Shown: positions 1 to 9,558, counted from the first letter of the stretch. The stretch is DNA of 64,000 nt from Nocardia acididurans (GCF_016741815.1 NZ_JAERRJ010000016.1:62001-126000); one strand, 5' to 3'. Notes: a model not told the origin generated them from the letters alone. Numbers and translations: made by a program.

Positions 1-906
1 CTCCAGTTGCGGCACCGATTCGGCCAGCTTGTCGGCCAGCGGCTCGAGCTGACTGTCCCAGGCCGGTTCGATGGCGGCCATGCGCGAGAGCAGCTGCCCC
101 GTGATGCGCAGGGCTTCCGCGATCTCGGCCTTCTTGGCCAGCCCGGCGGTTTCGAGCCCGCCGATCTCGCGCAGGAAGGTGCCGATCAGGCCCTTGTTGT
201 GGTTGATGGCGGTCAGGTATTCGTCCATGACCGTCAGCGCCTGCGACACTCCGGCGTTCTGCCGGTTGAGCAGCCCGACGAGGGATTCCATGGCATTTCC
301 CATGCGGCGCAACGCATCCGGGCTGCCTTCCAGGGACTGCTGGAGGGCGGTGAAGTTCTCCCGCAGCGTGTCCCCGTCCACCTGGCCGATCGGGGTGGCG
401 GCATCCTGGAGAGTGCGGATCAGGCTGTAGGGCAGCCGCACCCTCTCCATGGGAATGACGGTGGCGCCCAATGGCTTTTCTCCGGCGGGGACGGCCGCGA
501 TGTAGTGGCCGCCGACCACGGTCAGCATGCGCACCTCGAGGGAGGTGGCGTCGCCGAGGAAGACGTCCGCGTCGACGGTGAAGGTCATGCGCACTCGATC
601 GGGCAGCAGCTCCAGCGATTCCACGCTGCCCACGTGCAGCCCGGCCACGCGGATCTCGTCTCCGGCCTTGACCGCCCGCGCCTCGCTCAGCTCGGCGGTG
701 TAGGTGGTCTTGCCGATCGGCAGCACGTAGATGACACCCACCGCGACGAGCAGCGCGGCCAGGGCGGCGACGCCGTACATGCCGAGCTTCAGCTCGCGCC
801 GGGCGGCAGCGGATTCGCGTGCGTCGCGATGATGTGCCAGTCGCGCCTGGCGTGCGCGAATTCCCTTGCGGGGAAGTCTGTTCGAAGCAGGTGTCAGCTC
901 TTGCAT
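1..906 (-). CDS. Mce-family substrate-binding protein, third in operon (MceC-like), C-terminus outside window
   Basis: This is the N-terminal 302 codons of an MlaD/Mce-domain protein, cut by the window edge. Mce proteins form periplasmic or cell-wall hexamers and tunnels that move lipids or sterols to a YrbE permease. After a basic N-terminus there is one membrane anchor (about residues 40-62, ending AVGVIYVLP). The MlaD core follows, with the typical GDEIRVAGLHVGSVESLEL stretch and a DADVFLGDATSLEVRML strand. A helical tail begins near residue 150. The ATG at 906 lies inside the end of the preceding mce gene (13-bp overlap), which implies translational coupling. Sixth-gene order yrbEA-yrbEB-mceA-B-C is the family norm, so mceD-F are expected to the left. 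Subfamily naming follows position only. Confidence 0.88.
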   Translation of the reverse strand, partial: MQELTPASNRLPRKGIRARQARLAHHRDARESAAARRELKLGMYGVAALAALLVAVGVIYVLPIGKTTYTAELSEARAVKAGDEIRVAGLHVGSVESLELLPDRVRMTFTVDADVFLGDATSLEVRMLTVVGGHYIAAVPAGEKPLGATVIPMERVRLPYSLIRTLQDAATPIGQVDGDTLRENFTALQQSLEGSPDALRRMGNAMESLVGLLNRQNAGVSQALTVMDEYLTAINHNKGLIGTFLREIGGLETAGLAKKAEIAEALRITGQLLSRMAAIEPAWDSQLEPLADKLAESVPQLE

Positions 907-1919
907 ATCGAGATCCTCTGGCCGGAGATGAGCACCGAGAACGGCGCGGGAACCTCGGCCTGCCCCTTCGAGCAGTGCATATCGATCAGTCCGGCGGTGC
1001 TGCCCGCCGCGGGTGGCATGAGGCCGGCCAGGGATTGCAGCAGACCGGGCAGGCGGCCGAGCACCTCCAGGGACTCGTCGGGGTTCGGGAACAGCAGCCG
1101 TAGATCCGCTTCGAGGTTCGGGTTCTCGCCCTCAGCGAATCCCAGCGTGGCCAGCAGGCTGTTGAGCGGCCCCAGGGTGGACGGCGCGGCGGCCGCGAAG
1201 ACCAGCAGGCCGTCCAGTTCCTTGCGGAAGGAGGTGAATACGTCGGCCAGACCCTCGAGGAGCGTGATCAGCTGCGGTGACTTGCCGCCGATCTGATTCG
1301 AGATGCCCTGCAGGTTCTCGACGATCAGCGTCAGCACGGCCTGCCGGTCGGAGACGTAGCGGCTCAGTTTCTCGAAAGCGTCCAGAGCCGGACCGATTCC
1401 GTCACCGTTGCCTTCGATGACGGCGAGCACGCTCTCGGTGAACTGGTTGAGCGCCCCGGGGGAGAATTCGGCCAGCACCGGCTGTAAACCGTTGAACAGC
1501 TGGGTGATGTCGAAGGATGGGACGGTCCTGTCGGCGCCGATGACGGCTCCCGGCCGCAGCCGCTCGCCCGGCCCGTCGGGCTGCCGGACGTCGACATACC
1601 GTTGCCCGGTGAGGGTTTGGTACCGGATGGCCAGCGTGCTGGTCGTGTACACCGGCCGGTCCCGCTGCACGGTGAATTCCACCGTGGCCCGGGATCCGTC
1701 CAGTTCGAGGCCGGTCACCTTGCCCACCTGCACGCCGTACATGCGCACGTCGTCGCCGGTCTTCAATCCGCTGACATCGGTGAAAACGCCGGAATAGCGT
1801 GTGGTTTCGCCGCTGACCGGCCGTACGATCGCGCTGATGACCACGAGCAGCAGCGCGATCATCGCCGCGCTGAAGAGTCCGAGTCGCAGCAACACTGCGC
1901 GCACGGTGGCGGGCTTCAT
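894..1919 (-). CDS. Mce-family protein, second in operon (MceB-like)
   Basis: A 341-residue MlaD/Mce-domain protein. It starts with a single hydrophobic anchor (residues about 10-33). The Mce core has the GVFTDVSGLKTGDDVRMYG and VQVGKVTGLEL elements, followed by TYRYQTLTGQRYVDV-like strands and a long helical C-terminal half of the kind that builds the lipid tunnel. It ends with a short Cys-containing tail (residues about 315-341). The ATG at 1919 overlaps the stop of the upstream mce gene in an ATGA-type junction, and its own 3' end overlaps the next gene. It is expected to act with the YrbE pair and an MceG-type ATPase encoded elsewhere. The substrate cannot be read from the sequence. The neighbouring oxidases and CoA enzymes suggest a lipid or sterol. 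Confidence 0.9.
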   Translation of the reverse strand: MKPATVRAVLLRLGLFSAAMIALLLVVISAIVRPVSGETTRYSGVFTDVSGLKTGDDVRMYGVQVGKVTGLELDGSRATVEFTVQRDRPVYTTSTLAIRYQTLTGQRYVDVRQPDGPGERLRPGAVIGADRTVPSFDITQLFNGLQPVLAEFSPGALNQFTESVLAVIEGNGDGIGPALDAFEKLSRYVSDRQAVLTLIVENLQGISNQIGGKSPQLITLLEGLADVFTSFRKELDGLLVFAAAAPSTLGPLNSLLATLGFAEGENPNLEADLRLLFPNPDESLEVLGRLPGLLQSLAGLMPPAAGSTAGLIDMHCSKGQAEVPAPFSVLISGQRISICKS

Positions 1920-2971
1920 CGTTCCCCCTCCGGCCGCGGCGTGGTCAGCGCAGTGAAAGCCTGCTGCCCGAGCATCGGAATACCCACGGCCGGAATGCCT
2001 TTCAACGTCACCGCGAGGTTCACGGTGGGCCCGTCGGGGGTGTCGGCGAACAGCCGGTGCAGTCGTTCGATGGTCTCGGTGAGCTGCGCCCGGGCGGTTG
2101 CCGGATCGGCGATGGTGGCCGCCAGCGCGGCCACGGTCGGTGCGAGTTGGTCGGTGGCGGCGGCGAAATGGGTGCCGAGTACGTTCATCGTCCCGGCCAG
2201 CCCACCGAGCACGCCCCGGCGCAGCATGTCGATGGAGGCGTTGTAGCGGTCGCGCTCGGTGACGAAGACCTCGATATCCATGACCGCCTTGGCCAGTTTG
2301 AAGGTGGCCGAGGTGAATTCGCCGAATCCGTCGAAGAATTCGCTGTACCGGCCCAGCAGATACGACACCGGATACTGCTGGGTGTCGGCGACGGCGGTAT
2401 TGAGCATGATCACCGCCTGCAGGATCGGCGTGAACGCCCGCAGGTCCCCGTTGATCTGGGCGAGCAGTTCGGTCAGCTCGGGAGTGAGCACGTCGGTGGC
2501 GGTGGTGGTGAGCTGCCGTAGCAGCGCGCCCATGGTCACATCGCTGACCTTGCCCGCCAGGTCGATCAACTGCCCGTCATGCAGCGGGGCGCCGCCCGTC
2601 GACCTGCGCACGGCGACGGCGCTGACGCCGAACAGGTTCTCCGGCGCGTAGTCCACGGTGAGGGCGTCGGTGAGGCTCGCGGTCTGGGTGCGATCCAGAT
2701 CGAGGGTCAGCAGCTGACGGCCCTGGTCTGCCGGAGCCACCTCGCTGATCGTTCCGACCGCCACCCCGTCGTAGCGCACCGAGGTTCCAGCGACAATGCC
2801 TTCACCGATCTGCTCGGTGCGCAACTGAATTCGAATGCGCTCCGCGGGCGCGCGGTCGGTGTAGGCATTCAACGCCGCCGCCACCAGGACGACGGCCACC
2901 GCCAGCAGCGCGCCGGCGGTCCGAGCTCGGGTGCGGGTGATGCTCACACCCGGAATCGCATAGTTCGGCAC
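1916..2971 (-). CDS. Mce-family protein, first in operon (MceA-like)
   Basis: A 351-residue MlaD/Mce protein placed directly after the two YrbE permease genes, the position of MceA. It has an N-terminal anchor (residues about 17-36, GALLAVAVVLVAAALNAY). The Mce domain follows with GIVAGTSVRYDGVAVGTISEV, then a long alpha-helical region ending near GIPAVGIPMLGQQAF. The start at 2971 lies only 3 bp beyond the stop of yrbEB. It is shorter than many MceA proteins (often near 400 residues), so this may be a compact operon variant. The role is inferred from the family: envelope lipid import component, anchored in the membrane and projecting outward. Confidence 0.9.
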   Translation of the reverse strand: MPNYAIPGVSITRTRARTAGALLAVAVVLVAAALNAYTDRAPAERIRIQLRTEQIGEGIVAGTSVRYDGVAVGTISEVAPADQGRQLLTLDLDRTQTASLTDALTVDYAPENLFGVSAVAVRRSTGGAPLHDGQLIDLAGKVSDVTMGALLRQLTTTATDVLTPELTELLAQINGDLRAFTPILQAVIMLNTAVADTQQYPVSYLLGRYSEFFDGFGEFTSATFKLAKAVMDIEVFVTERDRYNASIDMLRRGVLGGLAGTMNVLGTHFAAATDQLAPTVAALAATIADPATARAQLTETIERLHRLFADTPDGPTVNLAVTLKGIPAVGIPMLGQQAFTALTTPRPEGER

Positions 2972-2974
2972 CGC

Positions 2975-3844
2975 TCACCCCGGGAATTCGATCGAGGAAT
3001 TGACGCCCCACAGCAGCAGCGTCAGCACCATGTCCAAACCGATGACCGCCACGAAGCTGGCACGCACCGCACGACCCGAGGCGATGCCGACGCCCTGCGG
3101 CCCGCCGGTGGCGAAAAAGCCGTAGTAGCAGTGGATCAGGATCACCGCGACCCCGAACACCAGAATCTTGAGCACCGCGGCGGCGATGTCGTAGCCGCTG
3201 GTGAACTGGGAGAAGTAGTGGCCGTAGACTCCGCCGGCCTGACCGTGCAGCAGCACGATCACCGCGCCACAGGCCAGATACGACAGGATGAGCGCGATGA
3301 GGAAGGTCGGCACGATGGCCACCGCCCCGGCGATGACCCGGGTCGTCACCACGAACGGAATCGACCGCAGGCCAAGGGATTCGAGGGCGTCGATCTCCTC
3401 CGAAATGCGCATGGCCCCGATCTCGGCCGTCATGCGGCAGCCCGCCTGCGCGGCGAACCCGATGGCGGCGGCGATGGGCGCCAGCTCACGGGTGTTGGCG
3501 AAGGCCGACACCACGCCGGACATCGAGCCGAGCCCGATCAGATCCAGCGCGGCGAAGGCTTGAATGCCCACCCCCGCACCGATGGCCACGCCGAGCACCA
3601 CCAGCATCGGCACCGTGCCGCCGCCCACGATGAAAGAGCCGCGTCCCCAGGTCATATCGGTCACGGCGCGCAGGGTTTCGGAGCGATATCGCCGCAGCGT
3701 CAACGGGATTCCCGCCAGCGCCTCCCAGGTGAACCCGAGGGCGAACCCGGCCCCCTCCAGCGGGGCGAGGGCCTTGCCAGGGTTGCGGGCCAGTCGGCTC
3801 GCGGTGCGAAATCCCCTGGGTACGTATGGAGTAGCCGCCATCAT
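2975..3844 (-). CDS. YrbEB/MlaE-type ABC permease
   Basis: A 289-residue integral membrane permease of the MlaE/YrbE family. The conserved signature is clear: ELAPIAAAIGFAAQAGCRMTAEIGAMRISEEIDALESLG (residues roughly 105-145), followed by the RSIPFVVTTRVIAG stretch and several hydrophobic helices. The ATG at 3844 overlaps the TGA of yrbEA (ATGATG/TGA), so the two are translationally coupled. The open frame continues upstream to 4795, but that part lacks membrane character and is an antisense-frame extension. The start is therefore set here. It pairs with YrbEA to form the permease dimer of the Mce importer. Confidence 0.93.
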   Translation of the reverse strand: MMAATPYVPRGFRTASRLARNPGKALAPLEGAGFALGFTWEALAGIPLTLRRYRSETLRAVTDMTWGRGSFIVGGGTVPMLVVLGVAIGAGVGIQAFAALDLIGLGSMSGVVSAFANTRELAPIAAAIGFAAQAGCRMTAEIGAMRISEEIDALESLGLRSIPFVVTTRVIAGAVAIVPTFLIALILSYLACGAVIVLLHGQAGGVYGHYFSQFTSGYDIAAAVLKILVFGVAVILIHCYYGFFATGGPQGVGIASGRAVRASFVAVIGLDMVLTLLLWGVNSSIEFPG

Positions 3845-4695
3845 GCCACCCGCATCGGAAGGAACATGCTGACCACCTGGGTGATAGCCAGATTGACCAC
3901 GATGATCGCGGCTACCGACAGCACCACGGCCGCGTTCACCCCGTCGGCCACGCCGCGCGGCCCGCCGCGCGCCTCGAGGCCGCGCTGGCACGCGACGATC
4001 ACCACGAGGAACCCGAACAGCACGGCCTTGGCCAATGAGATCCACACATCGGTGAGCACGGTGAACGCCCCAAAGGTCGCCCAGTAGCTGCCGGGGGTCA
4101 CATTCTGCGCGCCGATGGCCACGAAGTATCCGGCCATGATGCCCACGAAGATGATCAAGATATTGAGCAGCGGGGCCACCAGCACCATGGCCGTGACCCG
4201 GGGAATCACCAGCCGATGGACCGGGCTGATACCCATCACACGCAGTGCGTCGATCTCCTCGCGCACCGTGCGCGCTCCCAGATCCGAGGCTATGGCCGAG
4301 GCTCCTGCGCCGCCCAGCAGCAATCCCGTCGCGATGGGCGCGCCCTGCTGGATGACGCCGAGCCCGCCGGCCGCGCCGATGAGCGAATCCGCGCCCAGTT
4401 GATGGATCAGATTGCCCACCTGCACCGACACGACCACCCCGAAGGGCACGGCCATCAGGATGGCGGGCAGGGCCGTCACGGTGATCAGATACCAGGCCTG
4501 GTACAGCGTTTCGCGCCACTGGAACTTCCGCGCGATGATATCGGCGCAGCCGCCTCGGAGGGCTTCGGCACCCAGATCGACTGTTCGTCCGAAGGTGCGC
4601 AGGCTCGAGATCCCGACGTCGGTGAAGTTCTTGCGGACGATCCGCAGGGCCGTGGTCGTACCGCCTCGGGGCGGGGCCGCCGACTCTGGCTGCAT
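3841..4695 (-). CDS. YrbEA/MlaE-type ABC permease
   Basis: A 284-residue MlaE/YrbE permease and the first gene of the mce operon. The family signature is visible near residues 130-165 (GAGASAIASDLGARTVREEIDALRVMGISPVHRLVIPR), set among multiple membrane helices. The start at ATG 4695 is chosen because GGAGG lies about 8 bases upstream; an in-frame ATG at 4737 has no such site. About 144 bp separate it from the stop of the hydrolase gene upstream on the same strand, so the operon promoter may be there. No FurR or KstR-like operator was recognised in that gap. Function from the family: permease half of a lipid ABC importer, with an ATPase encoded elsewhere. Confidence 0.93.
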   Translation of the reverse strand: MQPESAAPPRGGTTTALRIVRKNFTDVGISSLRTFGRTVDLGAEALRGGCADIIARKFQWRETLYQAWYLITVTALPAILMAVPFGVVVSVQVGNLIHQLGADSLIGAAGGLGVIQQGAPIATGLLLGGAGASAIASDLGARTVREEIDALRVMGISPVHRLVIPRVTAMVLVAPLLNILIIFVGIMAGYFVAIGAQNVTPGSYWATFGAFTVLTDVWISLAKAVLFGFLVVIVACQRGLEARGGPRGVADGVNAAVVLSVAAIIVVNLAITQVVSMFLPMRVA

Positions 4696-4839
4696 ATGGT
4701 GTCCTCCCTTGTCCGCCGCTCGGCAATTCGGAAGCAACCGATCGGACGGAGTCCTGGTGAACGCTATGCAGTGCGGGCCGTCCCGCCCATGACACGGTCA
4801 GCCACGCCGTTGACCTTTTCCGACCATGATCGAAACCAC

Positions 4840-6507
4840 CTAGGAGGCCTTTGATGCCGAAGGTGTATGAGTCCGGATGAACGCGGTCAGGGCCGCGGCA
4901 ATCGGTTCGGGACTCCCGTCCGCGCGCGGATGCGCGCCCGCCGCCACATCGCAGTGCAGATATCCGGGGAACCAGTGCACGTGCTCATCGGGGAAGACAT
5001 TCCAGCGCGACAGCACCCGCGTGAAACTGGATCCGCCCATCAGGTTGACGAACGGCAGCCGCGCCGCTGCGGCTACATGCTTGATGGGAGTCAGCGATCC
5101 GGTGCGGCAGCCACCGAGGGCGGCCACGGCGTCGAGCTGCTGCCGGGTGGGGAAGTAGTCCTCGAAGACGTTGAGCCGTCCCCCGGCGAGCATCTTCGCC
5201 AGCTCCACGATGCTGACCACTTCGGTTTCCGCCGTGGCCATCGGTACCCCGGTGCCGGTGAATTGCGCTGGGGCGTCCGGGGTTCCGCAGCGGTCGTAGT
5301 CCCGCCAGCGGTACAGCGTGTCGAAGGAGGTGGGACTGTAGCGCGGGGCGCTACCGCACACGGCCTGATACAGCGGGCCGATGCCGCGCCGCTGCCCGGC
5401 CTCGAAGGTCATCGGGAAACTGCGCGGTGCGACCGCGTCACTGTCGAGCGTGCCGCAGCTCATCGACAGGATCGCGAAATTCATCGAGGTGTGCGCTCCG
5501 CCGATCAGTCCGAGCAGTGCCTGATTCGTGACACGCAGATCACGGTAGTCCGGTGTGCGGGTGAGGTATTCGCGCCAGGTGCGGGCCGTCGACCCGCGCA
5601 GTGCTTTGGCGGCGGTGCCCTGTTCGGGCAGCAATCGCAGAATGTCGGATTCCTCGTGCGGTGCGAGGGTGGCCGCCGCGCCGATCGCGGCGACGAGCGC
5701 GAAGGCCTCGGCATTCCCCCAGCCGCCCTTCATGACCGCGGTACTGCGCGGCGCGAATCCGCGGCGCATGGCGATCGGCGCGCGCTCCACGGTCCGCGCC
5801 AGCGCGCCCAGCGGCGCGGCCAGTCGCGGGCGGGCGGTGAGCCGCAGCGGATCCAGATGCGTGACGGTGTCCAGCGCGATGAGCCCGGCGATCTGCTCAT
5901 GGCCCGGGCGTCCGTCGAAATCCCAGGCGGCGTAGGTCCCGGCCTGGATGCCGCCGAGTGAATGCCCGCCCAGGAACAATTTCCGGGCGCGCGCATCGGC
6001 GTCCGGCAACTCCCGGGTCAGCACCGTGTGCGCGTCCTCGATCGTGCGGGCCATCCCGAATTCCGCGAGGTAGCCGAGCTCGCGATCGGCGCGGAAGCCG
6101 TCGAAGACCCGTCCGCCCACTCGCCGCCCGCCCCAGAAGTAGTCGAAGGCGAGATGGTAGTCGCCCTCGGCCATGGCCACCTCGATGGCGGAATGGTCCT
6201 CGACTCCGTTGGCGCGGCGGTCCAGCACCCACACCTCGGCGCGCGTTCCGGCGGCGTGCAGATTGCGAACCGTATTGCGAGCCAACGGTTCCAAGGACCG
6301 CGCGCCGGCTATCGCGCCGGGCAACAGCGCGATCACGGCGTCGGCGCGGGCCGGGTCGTCGGGCATCTCGGCGAGCCGGACCCGCAGGTGCCGCAGTTGG
6401 TCGCACTCGGCCGGGTGCGCCGGGAATCCGTCGGGCAGGGGAACCGCATGGGTCACCATGGTCAACAGGACGCCGCCCGCGCGCTCCAGCACCTCTTCTT
6501 TGCGCAC
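4840..6507 (-). CDS. Large alpha/beta-hydrolase-fold protein, paralogue of the broken gene at 15148
   Basis: About 555 residues. The nucleophile elbow GGHSLGG places the catalytic Ser near residue 183; a C-terminal HWFPGYLHCD segment supplies a plausible catalytic His. No secretion signal is obvious. A GTG start at 6507 is used because the protein from there (RKEEVLERAGG...) aligns with the start of the paralogue at 16811 (REETVVRTDGD...). Upstream in-frame codons read through the promoter region. The gene is convergent with nothing and lies just upstream of the mce operon on the same strand. It is divergent from an AraC regulator that may control it. Substrate is unknown; a lipase or esterase acting on lipid substrates is a reasonable inference from context. 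Confidence 0.82.
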   Translation of the reverse strand: MRKEEVLERAGGVLLTMVTHAVPLPDGFPAHPAECDQLRHLRVRLAEMPDDPARADAVIALLPGAIAGARSLEPLARNTVRNLHAAGTRAEVWVLDRRANGVEDHSAIEVAMAEGDYHLAFDYFWGGRRVGGRVFDGFRADRELGYLAEFGMARTIEDAHTVLTRELPDADARARKLFLGGHSLGGIQAGTYAAWDFDGRPGHEQIAGLIALDTVTHLDPLRLTARPRLAAPLGALARTVERAPIAMRRGFAPRSTAVMKGGWGNAEAFALVAAIGAAATLAPHEESDILRLLPEQGTAAKALRGSTARTWREYLTRTPDYRDLRVTNQALLGLIGGAHTSMNFAILSMSCGTLDSDAVAPRSFPMTFEAGQRRGIGPLYQAVCGSAPRYSPTSFDTLYRWRDYDRCGTPDAPAQFTGTGVPMATAETEVVSIVELAKMLAGGRLNVFEDYFPTRQQLDAVAALGGCRTGSLTPIKHVAAAARLPFVNLMGGSSFTRVLSRWNVFPDEHVHWFPGYLHCDVAAGAHPRADGSPEPIAAALTAFIRTHTPSASKAS

Positions 6508-6715
6508 TGTGCACAACCTTCCCTTTGCCCCTGCTCTCTCGGGGCTGTGCGCAAAGATTAGGCACGAAGCCCGGCGCAGCGTCCTGACCGGTGCAAATGA
6601 GGCGGGAAGAGTCCATATTCTGTCCACCCTTGTCGAGTGCGGGGGAATGCTCCGATACTGTCCGGTACAGCTGCTTGTGTGGAGCTGCTAGGACGTCGAT
6701 GAGGACTACGGGCAT

Positions 6716-7750
6716 ATGTTCGACTGGGATCTGCTGAGAAACACCTCCAGCGTGCACATCATGACGCGACTCGCGGAGGAGCGTGGGATGTCCGCGGCGG
6801 CCTGTCTGTCCGGGACGGGCCTGTCACCGGAAGCGATCATCGACCCCAGCTCCGAGGTCACCGCTCGCCAGGAACTGACGGTGGTGCGCAATCTGGTCAC
6901 GCGCTTCGGACAGGAACCGGGATTGGGTGTGGAGGCGGGCAGCCGGTATCACATCTCCCTGTACGGCCCCTGGGGCCTGGCCATGCTCAGCAGTCGCACC
7001 CTGCGCGATTCGGTCGAGGTGGCACTGCGCTACGTGGAACTGGCCTTCGCATTCGGGCAGCTCGAATTCGAGGAGACCGAGACCGAGGCGCGGCTGGTCT
7101 TCGACGATCACGAAGTCCCCGCGGATGTGCGCGCGTTCTTGACCGAACGGGTGCTCACCGGCATTCAGATGATCGGCCGGGAGCTGTTCTCGGCCGGAGT
7201 TCCGCTGCACCGGGTCGCCTTCCGGCACGATGGCCCGGCCGACACCGAGCGCCACCGTGAGGTATTCGGCATCGAACCGATCTTCGGCGCGCCACGCAAC
7301 GAGGCCGCGTTCGACCGTGCCTACCTGGACATACCGTTGCCGCAGGCCAATGAGTGGGCGCGCGCCACCTGCGAACAATTGTGCCGGGATCTGTTGAGCC
7401 GCCGCCAGGCCCGCACCGGGATCGCCGGTGCGGTGCGCGATCTGCTGGTGCGCGAACCGGGCCGGATCCCCGATCAGGCGGAGGTGGCGGCCCAGTTGTT
7501 CATCAGCTCGCGCACGCTGTCGAGGCGGCTCAACGAGGAGGGCACGTCCTTTCGTGCGCTGCTGGACGAGGTGCGGCAACTGCTCTCGGAGGAGCTGCTC
7601 GAACATACCGATATGACCACCGAGCAGGTCGCCGCGCGGCTGGGCTATGCCGAGTCGGCCTCCTTCATCCGGGCGTTCCGGCGCTGGAAGGGCTGCCCGC
7701 CCCGGGAATACCGGGCACGGCACATGCGCCCCACCGGCCGGGTGGCATAG
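6716..7750 (+). CDS. AraC-family transcriptional regulator with N-terminal arabinose-binding-like domain
   Basis: 344 residues. The N-terminal two-thirds resembles the effector domain of the MmsR/OruR-type AraC group (LAMLSSRTLRDSVEVALRYVEL, residues about 85-105). The C-terminal HTH_18 domain spans about residues 240-338. It contains both helix-turn-helices: AEVAAQLFISSRTLSRRLNEEG and TEQVAARLGYAESASFIRAFRRWKGCPPREYR. Regulators of this group often control lipid or xenobiotic oxidation genes. It is divergent from the hydrolase at 4840 across a gap of about 200 bp and precedes the ChoD-like oxidase on its own strand, so either or both could be targets. Confidence 0.93.
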   Translation: MFDWDLLRNTSSVHIMTRLAEERGMSAAACLSGTGLSPEAIIDPSSEVTARQELTVVRNLVTRFGQEPGLGVEAGSRYHISLYGPWGLAMLSSRTLRDSVEVALRYVELAFAFGQLEFEETETEARLVFDDHEVPADVRAFLTERVLTGIQMIGRELFSAGVPLHRVAFRHDGPADTERHREVFGIEPIFGAPRNEAAFDRAYLDIPLPQANEWARATCEQLCRDLLSRRQARTGIAGAVRDLLVREPGRIPDQAEVAAQLFISSRTLSRRLNEEGTSFRALLDEVRQLLSEELLEHTDMTTEQVAARLGYAESASFIRAFRRWKGCPPREYRARHMRPTGRVA

Positions 7751-7926
7751 CTCGTCTGATCACCATGCGAATTCGCCCTTCCCGCCGGGAAATCGGCCGT
7801 CGCCGCTCTCGGCGGCGTACGCGTGTTCCTGGCTGAAAGTATCAACCGGGCGTCCGCGCCTGCTCTGGCCGTGTCTGGGAAACCCCGGATACGGTGCCGG
7901 AAAATCGGAAGCGCGGAGGTTGCGAC

Positions 7927-9558
7927 GTGGACAATTCCCTACCTGGACACCAGGATTTCGACTTCGACTGGCTCGTCGTCGGCAGCGGGTTCGGAGCCAG
8001 CGTCGCGGCGCTGCGGTTGTCCGAGAAGGGGTACCGGGTCGGCGTGGTCGAACAGGGCCGCCGCTTCGAGGACCGCGATTTCGCCGAGAAGGCCACGCAG
8101 CTCGGCAAATTCCTGTGGCTGCCCGGTCTCGGGCTGCGCGGAATCCTGCGCCTGGCCCCCTACCGGCACGCGACCGTGCTGGCCGGGGTGGGTGTCGGCG
8201 GCGGCAGCCTGGTCTACGCGAACACCATGTACCAGCCGCAGGGCGACGAGTTCTATCGCCATCCGCAGTGGGCCGACTTGGCCGACTGGCGTGCGGAACT
8301 GGCACCCCACTTCGAGACAGCGCTGCACATGTTCGGGGTGCTACCGTCCGTCGATGCTCGCCCCGTCGACGGGCTCATGCGTGAGCTGGCCGCCGAACTC
8401 GGTGTGCCGGAAGGATATCGGCGTACTCCCGTCGCGGTGTTCTTCGGCGAGGACGGAAAGACCGTGCCGGACCCGTATTTCGATGGCGCGGGCCCGGACC
8501 GGACCGGGTGTGTGCGCTGTGGTCAATGCATGCTGGGCTGCCGCTACGGCGCGAAGAACAGCCTGCCCAAGAACTATCTGTGGCTGGCGGAACGGGCCGG
8601 GACCTCGGTGCTGGCCGATCTGAAGGTGGTCGACATCGCACCCCTGGGCGGCGGCCAGGGGGAGTGGGGCTTCCGGCTACGGGCCCGTCGGCCCGGCCTG
8701 TTCCCCAGTGGTGCAAGGGAATTCACCGCCCGTGGGGTGGTGGTCGCGGCAGGGACTCTAGGAACCAATGAACTGCTCGCCGCCTGCAAACGTTCCGGTT
8801 CCCTGCCCGAGCTGTCGGACCGGCTCGGTGAGGTGGTGCGCACCAACGACGAATCCATCCCGGCCGCGACCACCTCGGCACCCGACGCGGACTATCGCAG
8901 CGACGTGGCCATCACGTCGAGCATCTTCCTCGACGAGCACACGCATGTCACCAACAACACCTACGGCGACGGCGGCGGGCTACTGGCTCTGTCCTACGGT
9001 CCCGCCACCACCGCGCGCACCGCGCTCGGGCGCTGGGGGCAGTTCCTGCTGCGCTATCCCGGCTACCTGCTGAGCCTGCTGCGCCGCGGGCGCTGGTCGC
9101 GACGCACCATCATCTTCACGGTCATGCGCGGAACCGACGTATCTCTGCGCCTGCGTAAGGGATTCGGTCCCGGACGATTGCAGACCGAATCGGCGGGCGC
9201 GCCGCCCGGCGGCGCGTCGGCCGTGGATGTCGCGCGGCGGGTAGCGTCGCTGGCGGCACGCAAGATGGGCGGCCGTCCGCTCGCCTCGCTCGGCGAAACC
9301 TTGGGCTCCGCACCTATGACGGCGCACTTCCTGGGCGGCGCGGTCATCGGCGCGGACCGTGAGCACGGGGTGATCGACCGGCACCATCGGGTGTTCGGAT
9401 ACACCAACCTGCTGGTGTGCGACGGATCGGCAGTGCCGGCCAATGTGGGCGTCAATCCGAGCTTGACCATCTGCGCCATGACGGAGGCCGCCATGGCGCA
9501 GATACCCCAGGCCCAGGCTGCCGATCAGCCCTCGGCCAGGTCCGCGACCAGCAGATGA
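7927..9558 (+). CDS. GMC-family FAD oxidoreductase, ChoD (cholesterol oxidase)-like
   Basis: 543 residues from the GTG at 7927, which has GGAGGT 6 bases upstream; the upstream GTG at 7894 lacks a site. The FAD-binding motif GSGFGASVAALRLSEKGYRV lies at about residues 17-36. A VGVGGGSLVYANT motif follows, and the C-terminal NVGVNPSLTICAMTE segment is typical of this family. Cys195, 198, 201 and 205 form a CxxCxxCxxxC cluster ahead of AKN. It is likely to oxidise a sterol or other bulky alcohol with FAD. A paralogue sits at 21441-23165 in the lipid operon. The 3' end overlaps the convergent DDN-type gene by 34 bp. True substrate unproven. Confidence 0.9.
   Translation: MDNSLPGHQDFDFDWLVVGSGFGASVAALRLSEKGYRVGVVEQGRRFEDRDFAEKATQLGKFLWLPGLGLRGILRLAPYRHATVLAGVGVGGGSLVYANTMYQPQGDEFYRHPQWADLADWRAELAPHFETALHMFGVLPSVDARPVDGLMRELAAELGVPEGYRRTPVAVFFGEDGKTVPDPYFDGAGPDRTGCVRCGQCMLGCRYGAKNSLPKNYLWLAERAGTSVLADLKVVDIAPLGGGQGEWGFRLRARRPGLFPSGAREFTARGVVVAAGTLGTNELLAACKRSGSLPELSDRLGEVVRTNDESIPAATTSAPDADYRSDVAITSSIFLDEHTHVTNNTYGDGGGLLALSYGPATTARTALGRWGQFLLRYPGYLLSLLRRGRWSRRTIIFTVMRGTDVSLRLRKGFGPGRLQTESAGAPPGGASAVDVARRVASLAARKMGGRPLASLGETLGSAPMTAHFLGGAVIGADREHGVIDRHHRVFGYTNLLVCDGSAVPANVGVNPSLTICAMTEAAMAQIPQAQAADQPSARSATSR

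Noticed and set aside
7..4087. Long plus-strand open frames at 7-1296 and 2579-4087
   Set aside because: They are antisense to clear Mce and YrbE genes, rich in His/Arg/Gly/Gln, and have no domain or ribosome site. High GC content opens such frames by chance.
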